Shown here: positions 35,452 to 44,038 of the stretch, piece after piece
Layout: each line of letters starts with the position of its first letter
Numbering within the stretch: position 1 is the first letter of the stretch
NCBI GenBank assembly: GCA_008363385.1
Contig: RHKY01000007.1
Location: 1-64,000 of the forward strand
Direction: 5' to 3'
DNA: 64,000 nucleotides
Source of the DNA: Acidobacteriota bacterium
GTDB taxonomy: Bacteria > Acidobacteriota > Thermoanaerobaculia > UBA5066
Program-made: the position numbers and the translations under genes
The notes under the pieces: model-generated
The model's database searches: none
Seen by the model: only the letters and a program-made list of their open reading frames with translations
What the model was told of the DNA's origin: nothing

Positions 35452-36306
35452 ATGAGCCCTGCGACCTTCCTGCGCCGAGGCCTCGTCCTGGCGGCCGTCG
35501 TCCTCGCGGCGCTCCCGGCCGTCGCCCAGTACGGCGCGGCCTCGTACGCCGACACGAAGGGGATGAACGAACGGTTCCGCCTCGACGTCGGGGGGTTCTT
35601 CCAGGACTTCGAGACGACCGTCCGGTACGACGGCTCCCTCGGAAACACCGGGACGGAGGTGAACCTGGAGTCGGACCTGGGCGTCCCGGACAGCAAGACG
35701 ACCTTCCGGGCCGACGGCTACTGGCGGTTCGGTCCGCGCGGCCGGCTCGACTTCGGCTACCGGAGCTGGAACCGGTCGAGCACGAAGACCCTCGACCGCG
35801 ACATCCAGTTCGGCGACCAGGTGTTCCACGTCGGCGCCTCGGTCGACGCGGCCCTCCGGATCCGGGTGGCCGAGCTCTACTACTCCTACTCCTGGGTGAA
35901 CACGGGCGTCGTGGAGTTCGGGACGGGGATCGGCGTCTCCTCGTACTGGAACAAGGTCCGGGTCGAGGCGTCGGCCTCGGCCGGTGGGGCGTCCACCGAG
36001 GCACAGTACGAGGAGGCCGACCTGATCGCACCGATCCCGGCCATCCAGGGCTACCTGACCCTGACGCTCCTGCCCCGGCTCTTCGTCGGGGCGAAGGCGA
36101 AGTGGGTCAGCGCCACGATCTCGGACTACCACGGCAGCATGACGGACATCCGGGCCTCGCTCGACTACTACCTCTCGAAGAACATCGGGATCGGCGGCGG
36201 CTACAACCTCGTCAAGATCGTCTACGAGGAGACGAAGGAGCGCGGCACGACGCGCTTCGACTACGACTACAGCGGTCCGATGGCCTACCTCTCGATCGCC
36301 TTCTGA
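35452..36306 (+). CDS. Outer-membrane beta-barrel protein (284 residues)
   Basis: A signal peptide (LVLAAVVLAALPAVAQ) precedes a chain of amphipathic strands with alternating aromatic residues (RLDFGYRSWNRSS, VAELYYSYSWVNTG, GPMAYLSIAF). It ends in Phe, as barrel proteins do for BAM recognition. Probably a 10- to 12-strand barrel. No transport family is recognised. It is followed by a second barrel gene, so the two may be related porin-like proteins. Confidence 0.7.
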   Translation: MSPATFLRRGLVLAAVVLAALPAVAQYGAASYADTKGMNERFRLDVGGFFQDFETTVRYDGSLGNTGTEVNLESDLGVPDSKTTFRADGYWRFGPRGRLDFGYRSWNRSSTKTLDRDIQFGDQVFHVGASVDAALRIRVAELYYSYSWVNTGVVEFGTGIGVSSYWNKVRVEASASAGGASTEAQYEEADLIAPIPAIQGYLTLTLLPRLFVGAKAKWVSATISDYHGSMTDIRASLDYYLSKNIGIGGGYNLVKIVYEETKERGTTRFDYDYSGPMAYLSIAF

Positions 36307-36415
36307 GCCGGGAGGGCCGCCTGGCCCTTCCGCCGGCGTCGGGGCGGCGCGGCGCCGGGTGCTTCCCGAAGGGGCAGCGGCCCCCGGTTTGCCGGAAACC
36401 GACGAGGCCGGCGGG

Positions 36416-36421
36416 TACGAT
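36416..36421 (+). promoter_or_regulatory. Possible -10 box (TACGAT) in the gap before the second barrel gene
   Basis: TACGATTCTTCC lies 130 bases before the GTG at 36552. The 245-bp gap also has a hairpin CCGGGGC-TTC-GCCCCGG at 36465-36481, between this box and the gene, so a leader structure is possible. Confidence 0.3.
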
Positions 36422-36551
36422 TCTTCCGCTCCGGGTCGTGTCGGCCCGGCGGGCGCCCGCCTCGCCGGGGCTTCGCCCCGGAGCGCGAGAGAAACCCAAG
36501 GGCCGGGCGCGCCGGCACGGCCGCCAGTCCGACCGCAAGGAGACCGAAAGC

Positions 36552-37196
36552 GTGAGAAAGACCCTTCTCCTCGTCGTCCTCGCCGCCCTCTGCCTCCCTG
36601 GCGTCGTCAGCGCGCAGTCGGGGAAGTTCGAGCTGACGCCCTTCGTCAGCTACCGTTTCTTCAGCGACATCTCGAACGACACCGGCGGGGCCATCGCCTA
36701 CTCCAAGATCGACTTCGACGACACGTTCGGGGCCGGCGTCGCGTTCACCTGGCAGGCCAGCCGGCAGTTCGACGGCGAGCTCGTCTACGACTACTCGAGC
36801 GCGGCGATGTCCGCGGTCCCGTACAACCCGAGCAACCCCCGCCCGACGACGGACCTGGCGATCCACAACTTCCAGCTCGCCGGGCTGTTCCACTTCCGCC
36901 CGCCGCAGGAGAGGATCCGGCCGTACCTGGGGCTCGGGATCGGCTTCTCGGTCCTCGACCCGAAGGCCGAGGCGCTCTCGTCGGAGACCCGCTTCACCTT
37001 CAGCTTCAACGGCGGCGTGAAGATGATGGCCAGCGACAACGTCGGCCTGAGGCTCGACGCGCGCTGGATCCCGACGTACCTCTTCACGACCGAGGGGGGC
37101 TACTGGTGCGACCCCTGGTACGGCTGCTGGTACTACGGCAACGACCACTTCCTGAACCAGTTCGACCTCAAGGCCGGGATCATCGTCAAGTTCTGA
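36552..37196 (+). CDS. Outer-membrane beta-barrel protein (OmpW/OmpA-barrel-like)
   Basis: 214 residues, GTG start after AGGAG. The signal peptide MRKTLLLVVLAALCLPGVVS is followed by an eight-strand-type barrel: LTPFVSYRFF, FGAGVAFTWQASRQF, GELVYDYSS, RPYLGLGIGFSV, GVKMMASDNVGLRLDARW and the terminal FDLKAGIIVKF with final Phe. A Cys/Trp/Tyr-rich loop (WCDPWYGCWYYGND) lies before the last strand and may hold a disulfide. Pattern and size fit OmpW-like or outer-membrane protein beta-barrel families; no ligand can be inferred. Confidence 0.8.
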   Translation: MRKTLLLVVLAALCLPGVVSAQSGKFELTPFVSYRFFSDISNDTGGAIAYSKIDFDDTFGAGVAFTWQASRQFDGELVYDYSSAAMSAVPYNPSNPRPTTDLAIHNFQLAGLFHFRPPQERIRPYLGLGIGFSVLDPKAEALSSETRFTFSFNGGVKMMASDNVGLRLDARWIPTYLFTTEGGYWCDPWYGCWYYGNDHFLNQFDLKAGIIVKF

Positions 37197-37240
37197 GCCG
37201 GCTCTCGCCCCCGGGGCACCCCCGGGGAGCGGAACCGCGG

Positions 37241-37246
37241 GAGAAT
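37241..37246 (+). promoter_or_regulatory. Possible -10 box (GAGAAT) six bases from an ATG
   Basis: GAGAAT ends six bases before the BON-protein ATG at 37253. A GGAG four bases before the ATG is too close for normal use, so a leaderless transcript is possible. Confidence 0.35.
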
Positions 37247-37252
37247 GGAGCC

Positions 37253-37807
37253 ATGAGAAAGACAGCCGTCTTCGCCGCCCTCCTCCTCTGCGTCGCCGCG
37301 TTCGCGGGCGCCGCCCTCGCCCAGCCGGCGAGCGCGGCCCTCGCCGAGACGACGACCGCCGACGTCGAGAAGTCCGTCGCCAACCTCCTCGTCCAGAAGC
37401 TCGGCGACGACGCCAAGCCGATCAAGGTCGCCGTCGTCAAGGGCAAGGTCGTCCTGACGGGAGAGGTCACCAGCCGCGCCACGGCCGAGCTCGCCACGGA
37501 GGTCGCCCTGGCCGTCGCCGGCGTCAAGGACGTCGACAACCAGGTCCAGGCCGCCAAGGACAAGGCCCTCGGGGAGGGGAAGATCAAGGACGAGGCGGCC
37601 GACAGCAAGGTCGAGATGGCCGTGGAGTCGGCCCTGAAGAAGGAGATCGGACAGCACGAGAAGGGCCTCTCCGTGGAGGTCACCGCGGGCGTGGTCTCGA
37701 TCCGGGGCCCGGTCCCCGACCAGGCCCGCAAGGACCTCGCCCTCAAGACGGCCAAGGGAGTCGAGGGCGTCAAGAAGGTCGTCGACCTGATCTCCATCGG
37801 GAAGTAG
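37253..37807 (+). CDS. Secreted protein with two BON domains (OsmY-like)
   Basis: 184 residues. The signal peptide ends near ALAQPASA. Two BON domains follow (about 38-105 and 120-182), each with helix-strand-strand-helix order and the G-x-V-x-L-x-G core: KVAVVKGKVVLTGEV...GVKDVDNQV and SVEVTAGVVSIRGPV...GVKKVVDLI. BON domains in OsmY/DolP relatives bind phospholipid surfaces and support the envelope under stress, so a periplasmic role in outer-membrane upkeep is likely. It sits among barrel-protein genes. Confidence 0.9.
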   Translation: MRKTAVFAALLLCVAAFAGAALAQPASAALAETTTADVEKSVANLLVQKLGDDAKPIKVAVVKGKVVLTGEVTSRATAELATEVALAVAGVKDVDNQVQAAKDKALGEGKIKDEAADSKVEMAVESALKKEIGQHEKGLSVEVTAGVVSIRGPVPDQARKDLALKTAKGVEGVKKVVDLISIGK

Positions 37808-37835
37808 GCCCGGACGGCCGGGTCCCCGGAGGCCT

Positions 37836-37867
37836 CCGGGCGGCGCCCCCCTCGCGGCGCCGCCCGG
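37836..37867 (+). terminator. 12-bp GC hairpin after the BON gene
   Basis: CCGGGCGGCGCC pairs with GGCGCCGCCCGG around an 8-base loop, 28 bases past the stop. No T tract follows; the next gene starts at 37906. Confidence 0.55.
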
Positions 37868-37905
37868 GCGGGCCGGTCCCGCCCGCTCGCGGAGAGGAGG
37901 CAGCG

Positions 37906-38982
37906 ATGACGGAGCCCCGCTCCGACCTCACCCGGATCGTCCTGGCGGTCCTCTTCGTCTGCGCCCTGATCCTCGCCTCGCTCTGGATCGTCTTCCCGTT
38001 CCTCGGGGCGATCATCTGGGCGACGACGATCGTCGTGACGACCTGGCCGGTCCTGATCGCCGTCCAGAAGAAGCTCTGGGGGAAGCGGGGCCTGGCGGTC
38101 GCGGTCCTCTCGCTGATCCTGCTCCTCCTCGTCTTCGGGCCGTTCCTGGCCGCGGTCGGAGCGCTCGTGGGGAACGTGGACGTCATCGTCGCCAAGGCGA
38201 AGGCGGTCGCCACCGTCGACATCCCGGAGGCGCCGCCCGACTGGCTGGCCCGCGTCCCCCTCGTGGGGCCGAAGGCGGCCGCGGAATGGTCGAGGCTCGG
38301 CGGCGACGAGCTCCGGAAGCTCGCCGCGAAGGCCGTCCCCTTCGCCGGGAAGCTCGCCTCGTGGTTCGCCGGCAAGGTGGGCGGCATCGGGGCCTCGCTC
38401 CTCCACTTCCTCCTGACCGTCGTCGTCTGCGCCGTCTTCTGGGCCAACGGGGAGGCGGCGGCCGACCGGGTCCGCCGGTTCGCCCGGCGGCTCGCGGGCG
38501 AGCGCGGCGACCGGGTGGTGAGGCTCGCCGGCCAGGCCGTGCGCGGCGTCGCCCTCGGCGTCGTGGTGACGGCGATCCTCCAGTCGCTCCTGGCCGGCCT
38601 CGGCCTCCTGATCGCCGGGATCCCCTTCGTCCCCGTCCTGACCGTGGTCGTCTTCATCCTCTGCATCGCGCAGGTCGGGCCGATCCTCGTCCTCCTCCCG
38701 GCGGTCGTCTGGCTCTTCTGGAGCGGGAGCACCGGCTGGGGGACGTTCCTCCTCGTCTGGACCGTCGTCGTCGGCGCGATGGACAACGTCCTCCGCCCGG
38801 TCCTGATCCGGAAGGGGGCGGACCTCCCGCTCCTGCTCGTCTTCACAGGGGTCCTCGGCGGGCTGATCTCGCTCGGGCTGATCGGGATCTTCGTCGGGCC
38901 CGTCGTCCTCGCCGTCACCCACACGCTCCTCGACGAGTGGGTCCGGGACGAGGAGGACGAGGCGGCCCCGGCCGGAGGCTGA
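37906..38982 (+). CDS. AI-2E family / YdiK-like membrane permease
   Basis: 358 residues with about eight TM helices. The layout is typical: an N-terminal helix pair (VLFVCALILASLWIVFPFLG), a central soluble loop (about 85-150), then FLLTVVVCAVFWANGEAAAD, the pore-like GLGLLIAGIPFVPVLTVVVF, ILVLLPAVVWLFWSG and MDNVLRPVLIRKGADLPLLL, the family signature close to the end. Members export or import small molecules or sodium; AI-2 transport is shown for few. GAGGAGG lies before the ATG. Confidence 0.85.
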   Translation: MTEPRSDLTRIVLAVLFVCALILASLWIVFPFLGAIIWATTIVVTTWPVLIAVQKKLWGKRGLAVAVLSLILLLLVFGPFLAAVGALVGNVDVIVAKAKAVATVDIPEAPPDWLARVPLVGPKAAAEWSRLGGDELRKLAAKAVPFAGKLASWFAGKVGGIGASLLHFLLTVVVCAVFWANGEAAADRVRRFARRLAGERGDRVVRLAGQAVRGVALGVVVTAILQSLLAGLGLLIAGIPFVPVLTVVVFILCIAQVGPILVLLPAVVWLFWSGSTGWGTFLLVWTVVVGAMDNVLRPVLIRKGADLPLLLVFTGVLGGLISLGLIGIFVGPVVLAVTHTLLDEWVRDEEDEAAPAGG

Positions 38983-38999
38983 CCGGCGGGGCTCGCGCT

Positions 39000-39005
39000 G
39001 AGAAT
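39000..39005 (+). promoter_or_regulatory. Possible -10 box (GAGAAT)
   Basis: GAGAATCCC lies 19 bases before the ATG of the MscS-like gene, with a CGGAGG ribosome site in between. Confidence 0.3.
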
Positions 39006-39024
39006 CCCACTTCGGAGGCCCCCG

Positions 39025-40725
39025 ATGCGTCGCACGAAGAGGCTCCTCCTCGCCGCCCTCCTCGCGTCCGTCCTCCCCGCGGCCGGCGCCGACGGTGGAG
39101 GCCCGCCGTCCGCGGCGCCGGTCGCGCCGTCCGCGTCCGCCCCGGTGGGGCGCGTGATGCTGGGGAACCGGGAGGTCGCCGTCCTCCGCGCGACCGTCCT
39201 CGGGGTCGGCGCCCCGGAGAGGGCGCGCCTGGCGAGCGACCGGATCGCCGCCCTGCTCGAACGCGGCGTCCCGGACGAGGTCCACGTCGTCACGGAGCCG
39301 TCCGGGAAGGTCTTCTCGATCGCCGGCCGCGGGCTCTTCGTCCTCACGCCCGGGGACCTCGACGAGGCCCGAGGGGAGACGCTCGACGGAGCCGTGGCCG
39401 CCGCCGGGCGGAACCTGGCGACGGCCCTCGCGGAGGCACGCGAGCGCAGGAGCCTGCCGCACCTCCTCCGGGCGATGGGCTGGAGCGTCGCCGCCACCCT
39501 CGTGCTCGTCCTCCTGCTCGTCGCGGTGGAGCGCTCGAGGCGCTGGCTCCTCGAGAGGGCCGTCGCCGCAGCCCGCGAGCGGATGAGGGAGCTGCACGTG
39601 CCGGGTGCCCTCCTGGAGAGCGACCACGTCTACCTCGGGACGAAGCGCGGGCTCCTCTTCGTCGCCCGGGCCCTCGAGCTCGCGGCCGTCTACCTCTGGC
39701 TGACGTTCGTCCTCGAGCGGTTCGCCTGGACGCGCCCCTGGGGCGAGCAGCTCGGGACGTGGCTCCTCCGGACCCTCTCGACGCTCGGCCTCGCCGCGCT
39801 GGCGGGGCTCCCGGGGCTGGTGGTCGTGGCGGTCATCTTCGTCGCCACCCGGTTCCTCGTGAAGCTGATCGGCCTCTTCTTCACCGCGGTGGAGGAGGGG
39901 CGGGTCGAGGTGAGCCCGGCGCTCGCCGAGACGGCCGAGCCGACCAGGAAGATCGTCACGGTCGTCGTCTGGGTCTTCGCCCTGATCATGGCGTACCCCT
40001 ACCTCCCCGGGAGCGGGAGCGAGGCCTTCAAGGGGGTCGGGGTCATGGTGGGGCTGATGGTGTCGCTCGGGTCGACGGCGCTCATCGGCCAGCTGGCGAG
40101 CGGCTTCGTGCTGATGTACTCGCGGACGCTGAAGGTCGGCGACTTCATCCGGGCGGGCGACGTGGAGGGGACGGTCGTCGCCCTCGGCCTCTTCGCCACG
40201 AAGGTCCGCACCCTGAAGCAGGAGGAGGTGACGGTCCCCAACGGCGTCCTCGCCGGCATGGTGACGAAGAACTTCTCGCGGACGCAGGACCCGGCCGGGG
40301 TGATCGTCGGCACCTCGGTGACGATCGGGTACGACACGCCGTGGCGGCAGGTGGAGGGGCTCCTCCTGCTCGCGGCCGAGCGGGCCGAGGGGCTGAAGCG
40401 GGACCCGGCCCCGTGGGTCGTCCAGCGCTCGCTCTCGGATTTCTACGTCGACTACGAGCTCTGCGCCTACATCGAGGACCCGCGGGAGCGCCCGCTCGTC
40501 CTGTCGGCGCTCCACGCCGCCATCCAGGACGCCTTCAACGAGCACGGCGTCCAGATCATGTCGCCGAACTACGAGGACGACCCCGAGGGCGCCAAGCTCG
40601 TCCCGAAGGAGAGGTGGTTCGACGCCCCGGCGGTCCCGGACGCCTCGGCGTCGAGGCGGCGGCACGTCTCCCGTTCAGCGGCCCGTCCGGGTCACCCGGG
40701 CGCGGCGGAAGGAGGTCCGGAATGA
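39025..40725 (+). CDS. MscS-family mechanosensitive ion channel, large form
   Basis: 566 residues. The signal peptide (LLLAALLASVLPAAGA) is followed by a periplasmic domain (about 40-140) that includes VMLGNREVAVLRATVLG. TM helices lie near 155, 230 and 265. The MscS core has TRKIVTVVVWVFALIMAYPY, the pore helix VGLMVSLGSTALIGQLASGF, and the beta domain VGDFIRAGDVEGTVVALGLF...VTVPNGVLAG. A C-terminal domain ends HAAIQDAFNEHGVQIMSPNY. The family opens under membrane tension to release solutes. A paralog is at 44039-45676. The stop overlaps the next ATG (ATGA). Confidence 0.9.
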   Translation: MRRTKRLLLAALLASVLPAAGADGGGPPSAAPVAPSASAPVGRVMLGNREVAVLRATVLGVGAPERARLASDRIAALLERGVPDEVHVVTEPSGKVFSIAGRGLFVLTPGDLDEARGETLDGAVAAAGRNLATALAEARERRSLPHLLRAMGWSVAATLVLVLLLVAVERSRRWLLERAVAAARERMRELHVPGALLESDHVYLGTKRGLLFVARALELAAVYLWLTFVLERFAWTRPWGEQLGTWLLRTLSTLGLAALAGLPGLVVVAVIFVATRFLVKLIGLFFTAVEEGRVEVSPALAETAEPTRKIVTVVVWVFALIMAYPYLPGSGSEAFKGVGVMVGLMVSLGSTALIGQLASGFVLMYSRTLKVGDFIRAGDVEGTVVALGLFATKVRTLKQEEVTVPNGVLAGMVTKNFSRTQDPAGVIVGTSVTIGYDTPWRQVEGLLLLAAERAEGLKRDPAPWVVQRSLSDFYVDYELCAYIEDPRERPLVLSALHAAIQDAFNEHGVQIMSPNYEDDPEGAKLVPKERWFDAPAVPDASASRRRHVSRSAARPGHPGAAEGGPE

Positions 40726-41636
40726 GGCCGGCCGGGACGGCCCTGGCGATCGCCGCGCTGGTGGCCCTCGCGACCGGACCCGCCGCCGCGCAGGAGCTCG
40801 AGCCGCGCGCCTACTCGCCGAATCCCGTGGGGGCCAACTTCGTCGCCGCGGTCTACGGCTACCAGGAGGGAGACCTCCTCTTCGACCCGACGGTCCCGAT
40901 CACCGACGCCGAGGCCTTCGTCAACTCGGCGATCTTCGGCTACGTTCGCACGTTCGGACTCTTCGGCCGGACGGCCTCCGCCGGGGTCGTGGTCCCCTAC
41001 GTCTGGGCGAGCATGAACGGCAACGTCTACGAGGACCGCCGGGACATCACGCGCTCGGGCCTGGCGGACAGCCGGTGGAGGCTCTCCGTGAACCTCCTGG
41101 GAGGGCCGGCGATGACGCCCGGGGAGTTCGCGAAGCGCCGGCCCGGGCCCACGCTGGGCGCGAGCCTCACCGTCAACGCCCCGACGGGCCAGTACGACGG
41201 CGCGAAGCTGGTCAACCTCGGGACGAACCGGTGGGCCTTCAAGCCCGAGGTCGGTTTCTCCTACCCCGTGGGACCCTGGGCCTTCGAGCTCTACACGGGA
41301 GTCTGGCTCTTCACCCGGAACAGCGACTTCTTCGGCGGGAAGGTCTTCGAGCAGGACCCGCTTCTGAGCCTTCAGGCGCACGTGGCGTACACGATCAAGC
41401 CCCGGATGTGGGTCGCCTTCAACACCACGTACTACGCGGGGGGCCTCACGCACACCGACGGCGTCGCCGCCACCGAGCGGCAGAACAACTCCCGGGTCGG
41501 GCTGACGTTCGCGCTCCCGATCGGAAAGCGCCACTCGCTCAAGCTCGCCTGGGCGAGAGGCGTCACCACGCGCGTCGGCGACAAGGTGGACATGTACCAG
41601 ATCGCGTACCAGTTCTTCTGGCTCGACAAGAAGTAG
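40722..41636 (+). CDS. Outer-membrane transporter-like protein (MetA-pathway phenol family pattern)
   Basis: 304 residues, ATG overlapping the MscS stop. A signal peptide (AIAALVALATGPAAAQ) precedes ELEPRAYSPNPVGANFVAAV, a motif common at the start of this barrel family. Strands GRTASAGVVVPYVWASMNG, LGASLTVNAPTGQYDGAKLV, FKPEVGFSYPVGPWAFELYT and YQIAYQFFW follow. Members are predicted 12-strand channels, some linked to aromatic-compound uptake, but the substrate here is unknown. Translational coupling to a mechanosensitive channel is notable. Confidence 0.75.
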   Translation: MRPAGTALAIAALVALATGPAAAQELEPRAYSPNPVGANFVAAVYGYQEGDLLFDPTVPITDAEAFVNSAIFGYVRTFGLFGRTASAGVVVPYVWASMNGNVYEDRRDITRSGLADSRWRLSVNLLGGPAMTPGEFAKRRPGPTLGASLTVNAPTGQYDGAKLVNLGTNRWAFKPEVGFSYPVGPWAFELYTGVWLFTRNSDFFGGKVFEQDPLLSLQAHVAYTIKPRMWVAFNTTYYAGGLTHTDGVAATERQNNSRVGLTFALPIGKRHSLKLAWARGVTTRVGDKVDMYQIAYQFFWLDKK

Positions 41637-41672
41637 ACCCGGGGGACGGGCCGCCCGGCGGGTGGAGGACCG

Positions 41673-42950
41673 ATGAGCTGGCTGACACGGCACCGCGCGC
41701 GGCGATACCTGCGGTCGTCCCTCTTCCTCGCGCCGGCCGCGAGTATCCTGCTCGCCCTCGCGGTCGCGCCTCTCGTCCGGTGGTTCGACGACCGGACCCG
41801 GTGGACGCTCTTCGGATTCGAGGCGGGCGGCGCCGCGGCCGTCGTCTCGGGCCTCTCCTCCTCGCTCCTCGCCCTCATCGTCTTCGCGTTCAGCATCCTC
41901 CTGCTCGCGATCCAGATCGCCGGGGGACAGCTCTCGCCGAGGGTCATCGCCCGCATCTTCCGGACGCCCCTCCTGAAGGTCACGCTGTCGGCCTTCGTCT
42001 TCTCGTACACGTACTCGCTCGCGGCGCTCTCGCGGATCGGCGAGCGGGTGCCGCAGCTCCCGGTCGCGCTCGCCGTCGCCGCGAGCCTCACGAGCCTCGG
42101 GGTCTTCATCTACCTGGTGCAGCGGATCGGCGAGGCGTTCCGTCCCGGCACGGTGATGACCCTGGTCGCCGCGGAGACGCGGAAGGTCGTCGACGCCATG
42201 TACCCCGACCCGTTCACGCCGGGGGGAGGGGAGCACGCCCGGCTCTCGCTCGACACGGGCCGGCCCGACAGGGTGATCGTCCAGCGCAAGGCCTCCGGGG
42301 TCGTCCTCGCGTTCGACGCCGAGGGGCTCTCTGCCGTCGCGGCGCGCGCGCGGTGCGTCGTCGAGCTCGTGCCGCAGGTCGGCGACTTCCTCCCGGTCGG
42401 CGAGCCGCTCTTCCGGCTCTACGGGCCCGGGGCCTCCGTTCCGGGCGAGCAGGAGCTCCGCGACTGCGTGGCGCTCGGCGTCGAGCGGACCATGGAGCAG
42501 GACCCCGCGTTCGGGTTCCGGATCATCGTCGACATTGCGAGCAAGGCGCTCTCCCCGGCCATCAACGACCCGACGACCGGGGTCCTCGCGGTCGACCAGC
42601 TCCACCACCTTCTGAGCCTGGTGAGCCGCCGCCAGCTCGACACCGGCGTCGTGCGAGACGTGTCGGGCGAGCCCCGGCTCGTCTACCGCACCCCGGACTG
42701 GGAGGACTTCGTGACCCTCGCGGCGACCGAGCTCCGGATCTACGGGGCGACGAACCCGCAGGTCACGCGCCGGCTCCGCGCCATGTACGACCAGCTCCTG
42801 CGCGCCGTCCCCGCCGAGCGCGCGGAGGCCCTGCGGCGCGAGGTCGCGCTCCTGGAGAGCACCCTCGAAGGCGCGTGGCCGCGCCCGGCCGACCGCGCCG
42901 TCGCCGGCGCGAGCGACCTGCAGGGCTTCGGCAGCCGGTCGAGGGACTGA
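41673..42950 (+). CDS. DUF2254 membrane protein
   Basis: 425 residues. Four TM helices lie in the first third (FLAPAASILLALAVAPLVRW, GLSSSLLALIVFAFSILLLA, LKVTLSAFVFSYTYSLAAL and a further one). The family hallmark GGQLSPRVIARIFRTPLLKV sits between the second and third helices. The soluble C-terminal part has LVPQVGDFLPVGEPLFRLYG and the conserved ALSPAINDPTTGVLAVDQLH. The function of DUF2254 is unknown; it is a predicted inner-membrane protein. GGAGG lies before the ATG. Confidence 0.9.
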   Translation: MSWLTRHRARRYLRSSLFLAPAASILLALAVAPLVRWFDDRTRWTLFGFEAGGAAAVVSGLSSSLLALIVFAFSILLLAIQIAGGQLSPRVIARIFRTPLLKVTLSAFVFSYTYSLAALSRIGERVPQLPVALAVAASLTSLGVFIYLVQRIGEAFRPGTVMTLVAAETRKVVDAMYPDPFTPGGGEHARLSLDTGRPDRVIVQRKASGVVLAFDAEGLSAVAARARCVVELVPQVGDFLPVGEPLFRLYGPGASVPGEQELRDCVALGVERTMEQDPAFGFRIIVDIASKALSPAINDPTTGVLAVDQLHHLLSLVSRRQLDTGVVRDVSGEPRLVYRTPDWEDFVTLAATELRIYGATNPQVTRRLRAMYDQLLRAVPAERAEALRREVALLESTLEGAWPRPADRAVAGASDLQGFGSRSRD

Positions 42951-42991
42951 GCCGGACGCTCCGGGTCGCCTGCCCCGCGGGGCGCGGCCAG

Positions 42992-44020
42992 ATGGTCCTG
43001 CGCACCGAGCTCGACTGGGACCGGGACGTCGAGCCCGCGGCGGTCAGCGAGGACGGGACCGTCTCCACCTTCTCGCTCGAGGCGGACCAGCCGCTCCTCT
43101 ACTTCAAGCCTTGCCTCGTCGACGCCGGCGGCACCCGCTGGTCCGTCGGCGCGAACAAGCTGGTCCTGATGACCGAGACGGACCAGCGCGTGTCGTTCCC
43201 GCACTTCTTCGACCCGGAGGTGGGGCGGTTCTCCTCGCTCGTGGAGCTCCCGTCGCGGCTGCTCGGGCGCGCCCACCGGATCGGCGCCCACCTGCCTCCC
43301 GGGTACGACGAGAACACGCTGGCCGAGTACCCGGCCGTCTTCCTGCAGGACGGGCAGAACCTCTTCTTCCCCGAGGAGGTTTTCTTCGGCAGCGACTGGC
43401 AGGTCGACGACACCGGCGACGTCCTGCGCGCCATGAACGCCGTGGAGGGCTTCGTCATCCTGGGGATCCACTCGGGCGACCGGACGAGGGAGTACACGAA
43501 GCCGGACTACGAAGCCTACGCGCGGTCCCTCGTCGAGGAGGTCGTGCCCGGGGTCGAGCGCCGGGGCCTCCGCGCGGGCCGCCACCGTCGGTACCGCTCG
43601 GTCTGGGGCTCGTCCCTCGGCGGCGTCGTCTCGTTCTACACGGTCTGGCAGCACCCGGACGTCTTCGGGTCCGCCGTCTGCATGTCCAGCACCTTCTCCC
43701 ACAGGGACGACCTGATCGACCGCGTCTTCGCCGAGCCGTTCCGGGACGTCGGCTTCTACCTCGACAGCGGCTGGCCGGGGGAGAACTGCGAGGTGACGGT
43801 CGGGATGGCGATGGCTTTCATCACGCGGGGATGGGAGTACGGACGCAACCTCCTGCACCTCTGCTTCCCGAACGCCGACCACACGGAGGCGGCCTGGGGG
43901 GTGAGGCTCCACCTGCCGCTCCAGTTCCTGAACGGCTCGGTGGCCCGGGCCTACCGGGTCCACAGGCCGGTCCTGGGCGACCTGCCGTTCGGCTCGCCGC
44001 CCGAGCCCGCGCCCCGGTAG
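42992..44020 (+). CDS. Esterase family protein (enterochelin-esterase-like)
   Basis: 342 residues from the ATG. Residues 1-70 look like the end of a beta-sandwich (VLRTELDWDRDVEPAAVS, QPLLYFKPCL). The alpha/beta hydrolase part has GAHLPPGYDENTLAEYPAVF, LQDGQNLF, nucleophile Ser in SVWGSSLGGVVSFYTVWQHP and a late His in CFPNADHTEAAWG. The family hydrolyses esters such as siderophore or acetyl esters. The first strand (LRVACPAGRGQ) lies before this ATG, so translation may begin upstream, perhaps at the CTG at 42947 overlapping the DUF2254 stop. The catalytic Asp is not certain. Confidence 0.8.
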   Translation: MVLRTELDWDRDVEPAAVSEDGTVSTFSLEADQPLLYFKPCLVDAGGTRWSVGANKLVLMTETDQRVSFPHFFDPEVGRFSSLVELPSRLLGRAHRIGAHLPPGYDENTLAEYPAVFLQDGQNLFFPEEVFFGSDWQVDDTGDVLRAMNAVEGFVILGIHSGDRTREYTKPDYEAYARSLVEEVVPGVERRGLRAGRHRRYRSVWGSSLGGVVSFYTVWQHPDVFGSAVCMSSTFSHRDDLIDRVFAEPFRDVGFYLDSGWPGENCEVTVGMAMAFITRGWEYGRNLLHLCFPNADHTEAAWGVRLHLPLQFLNGSVARAYRVHRPVLGDLPFGSPPEPAPR

Positions 44021-44038
44021 CGGGCCGTCCCCGGGGCG

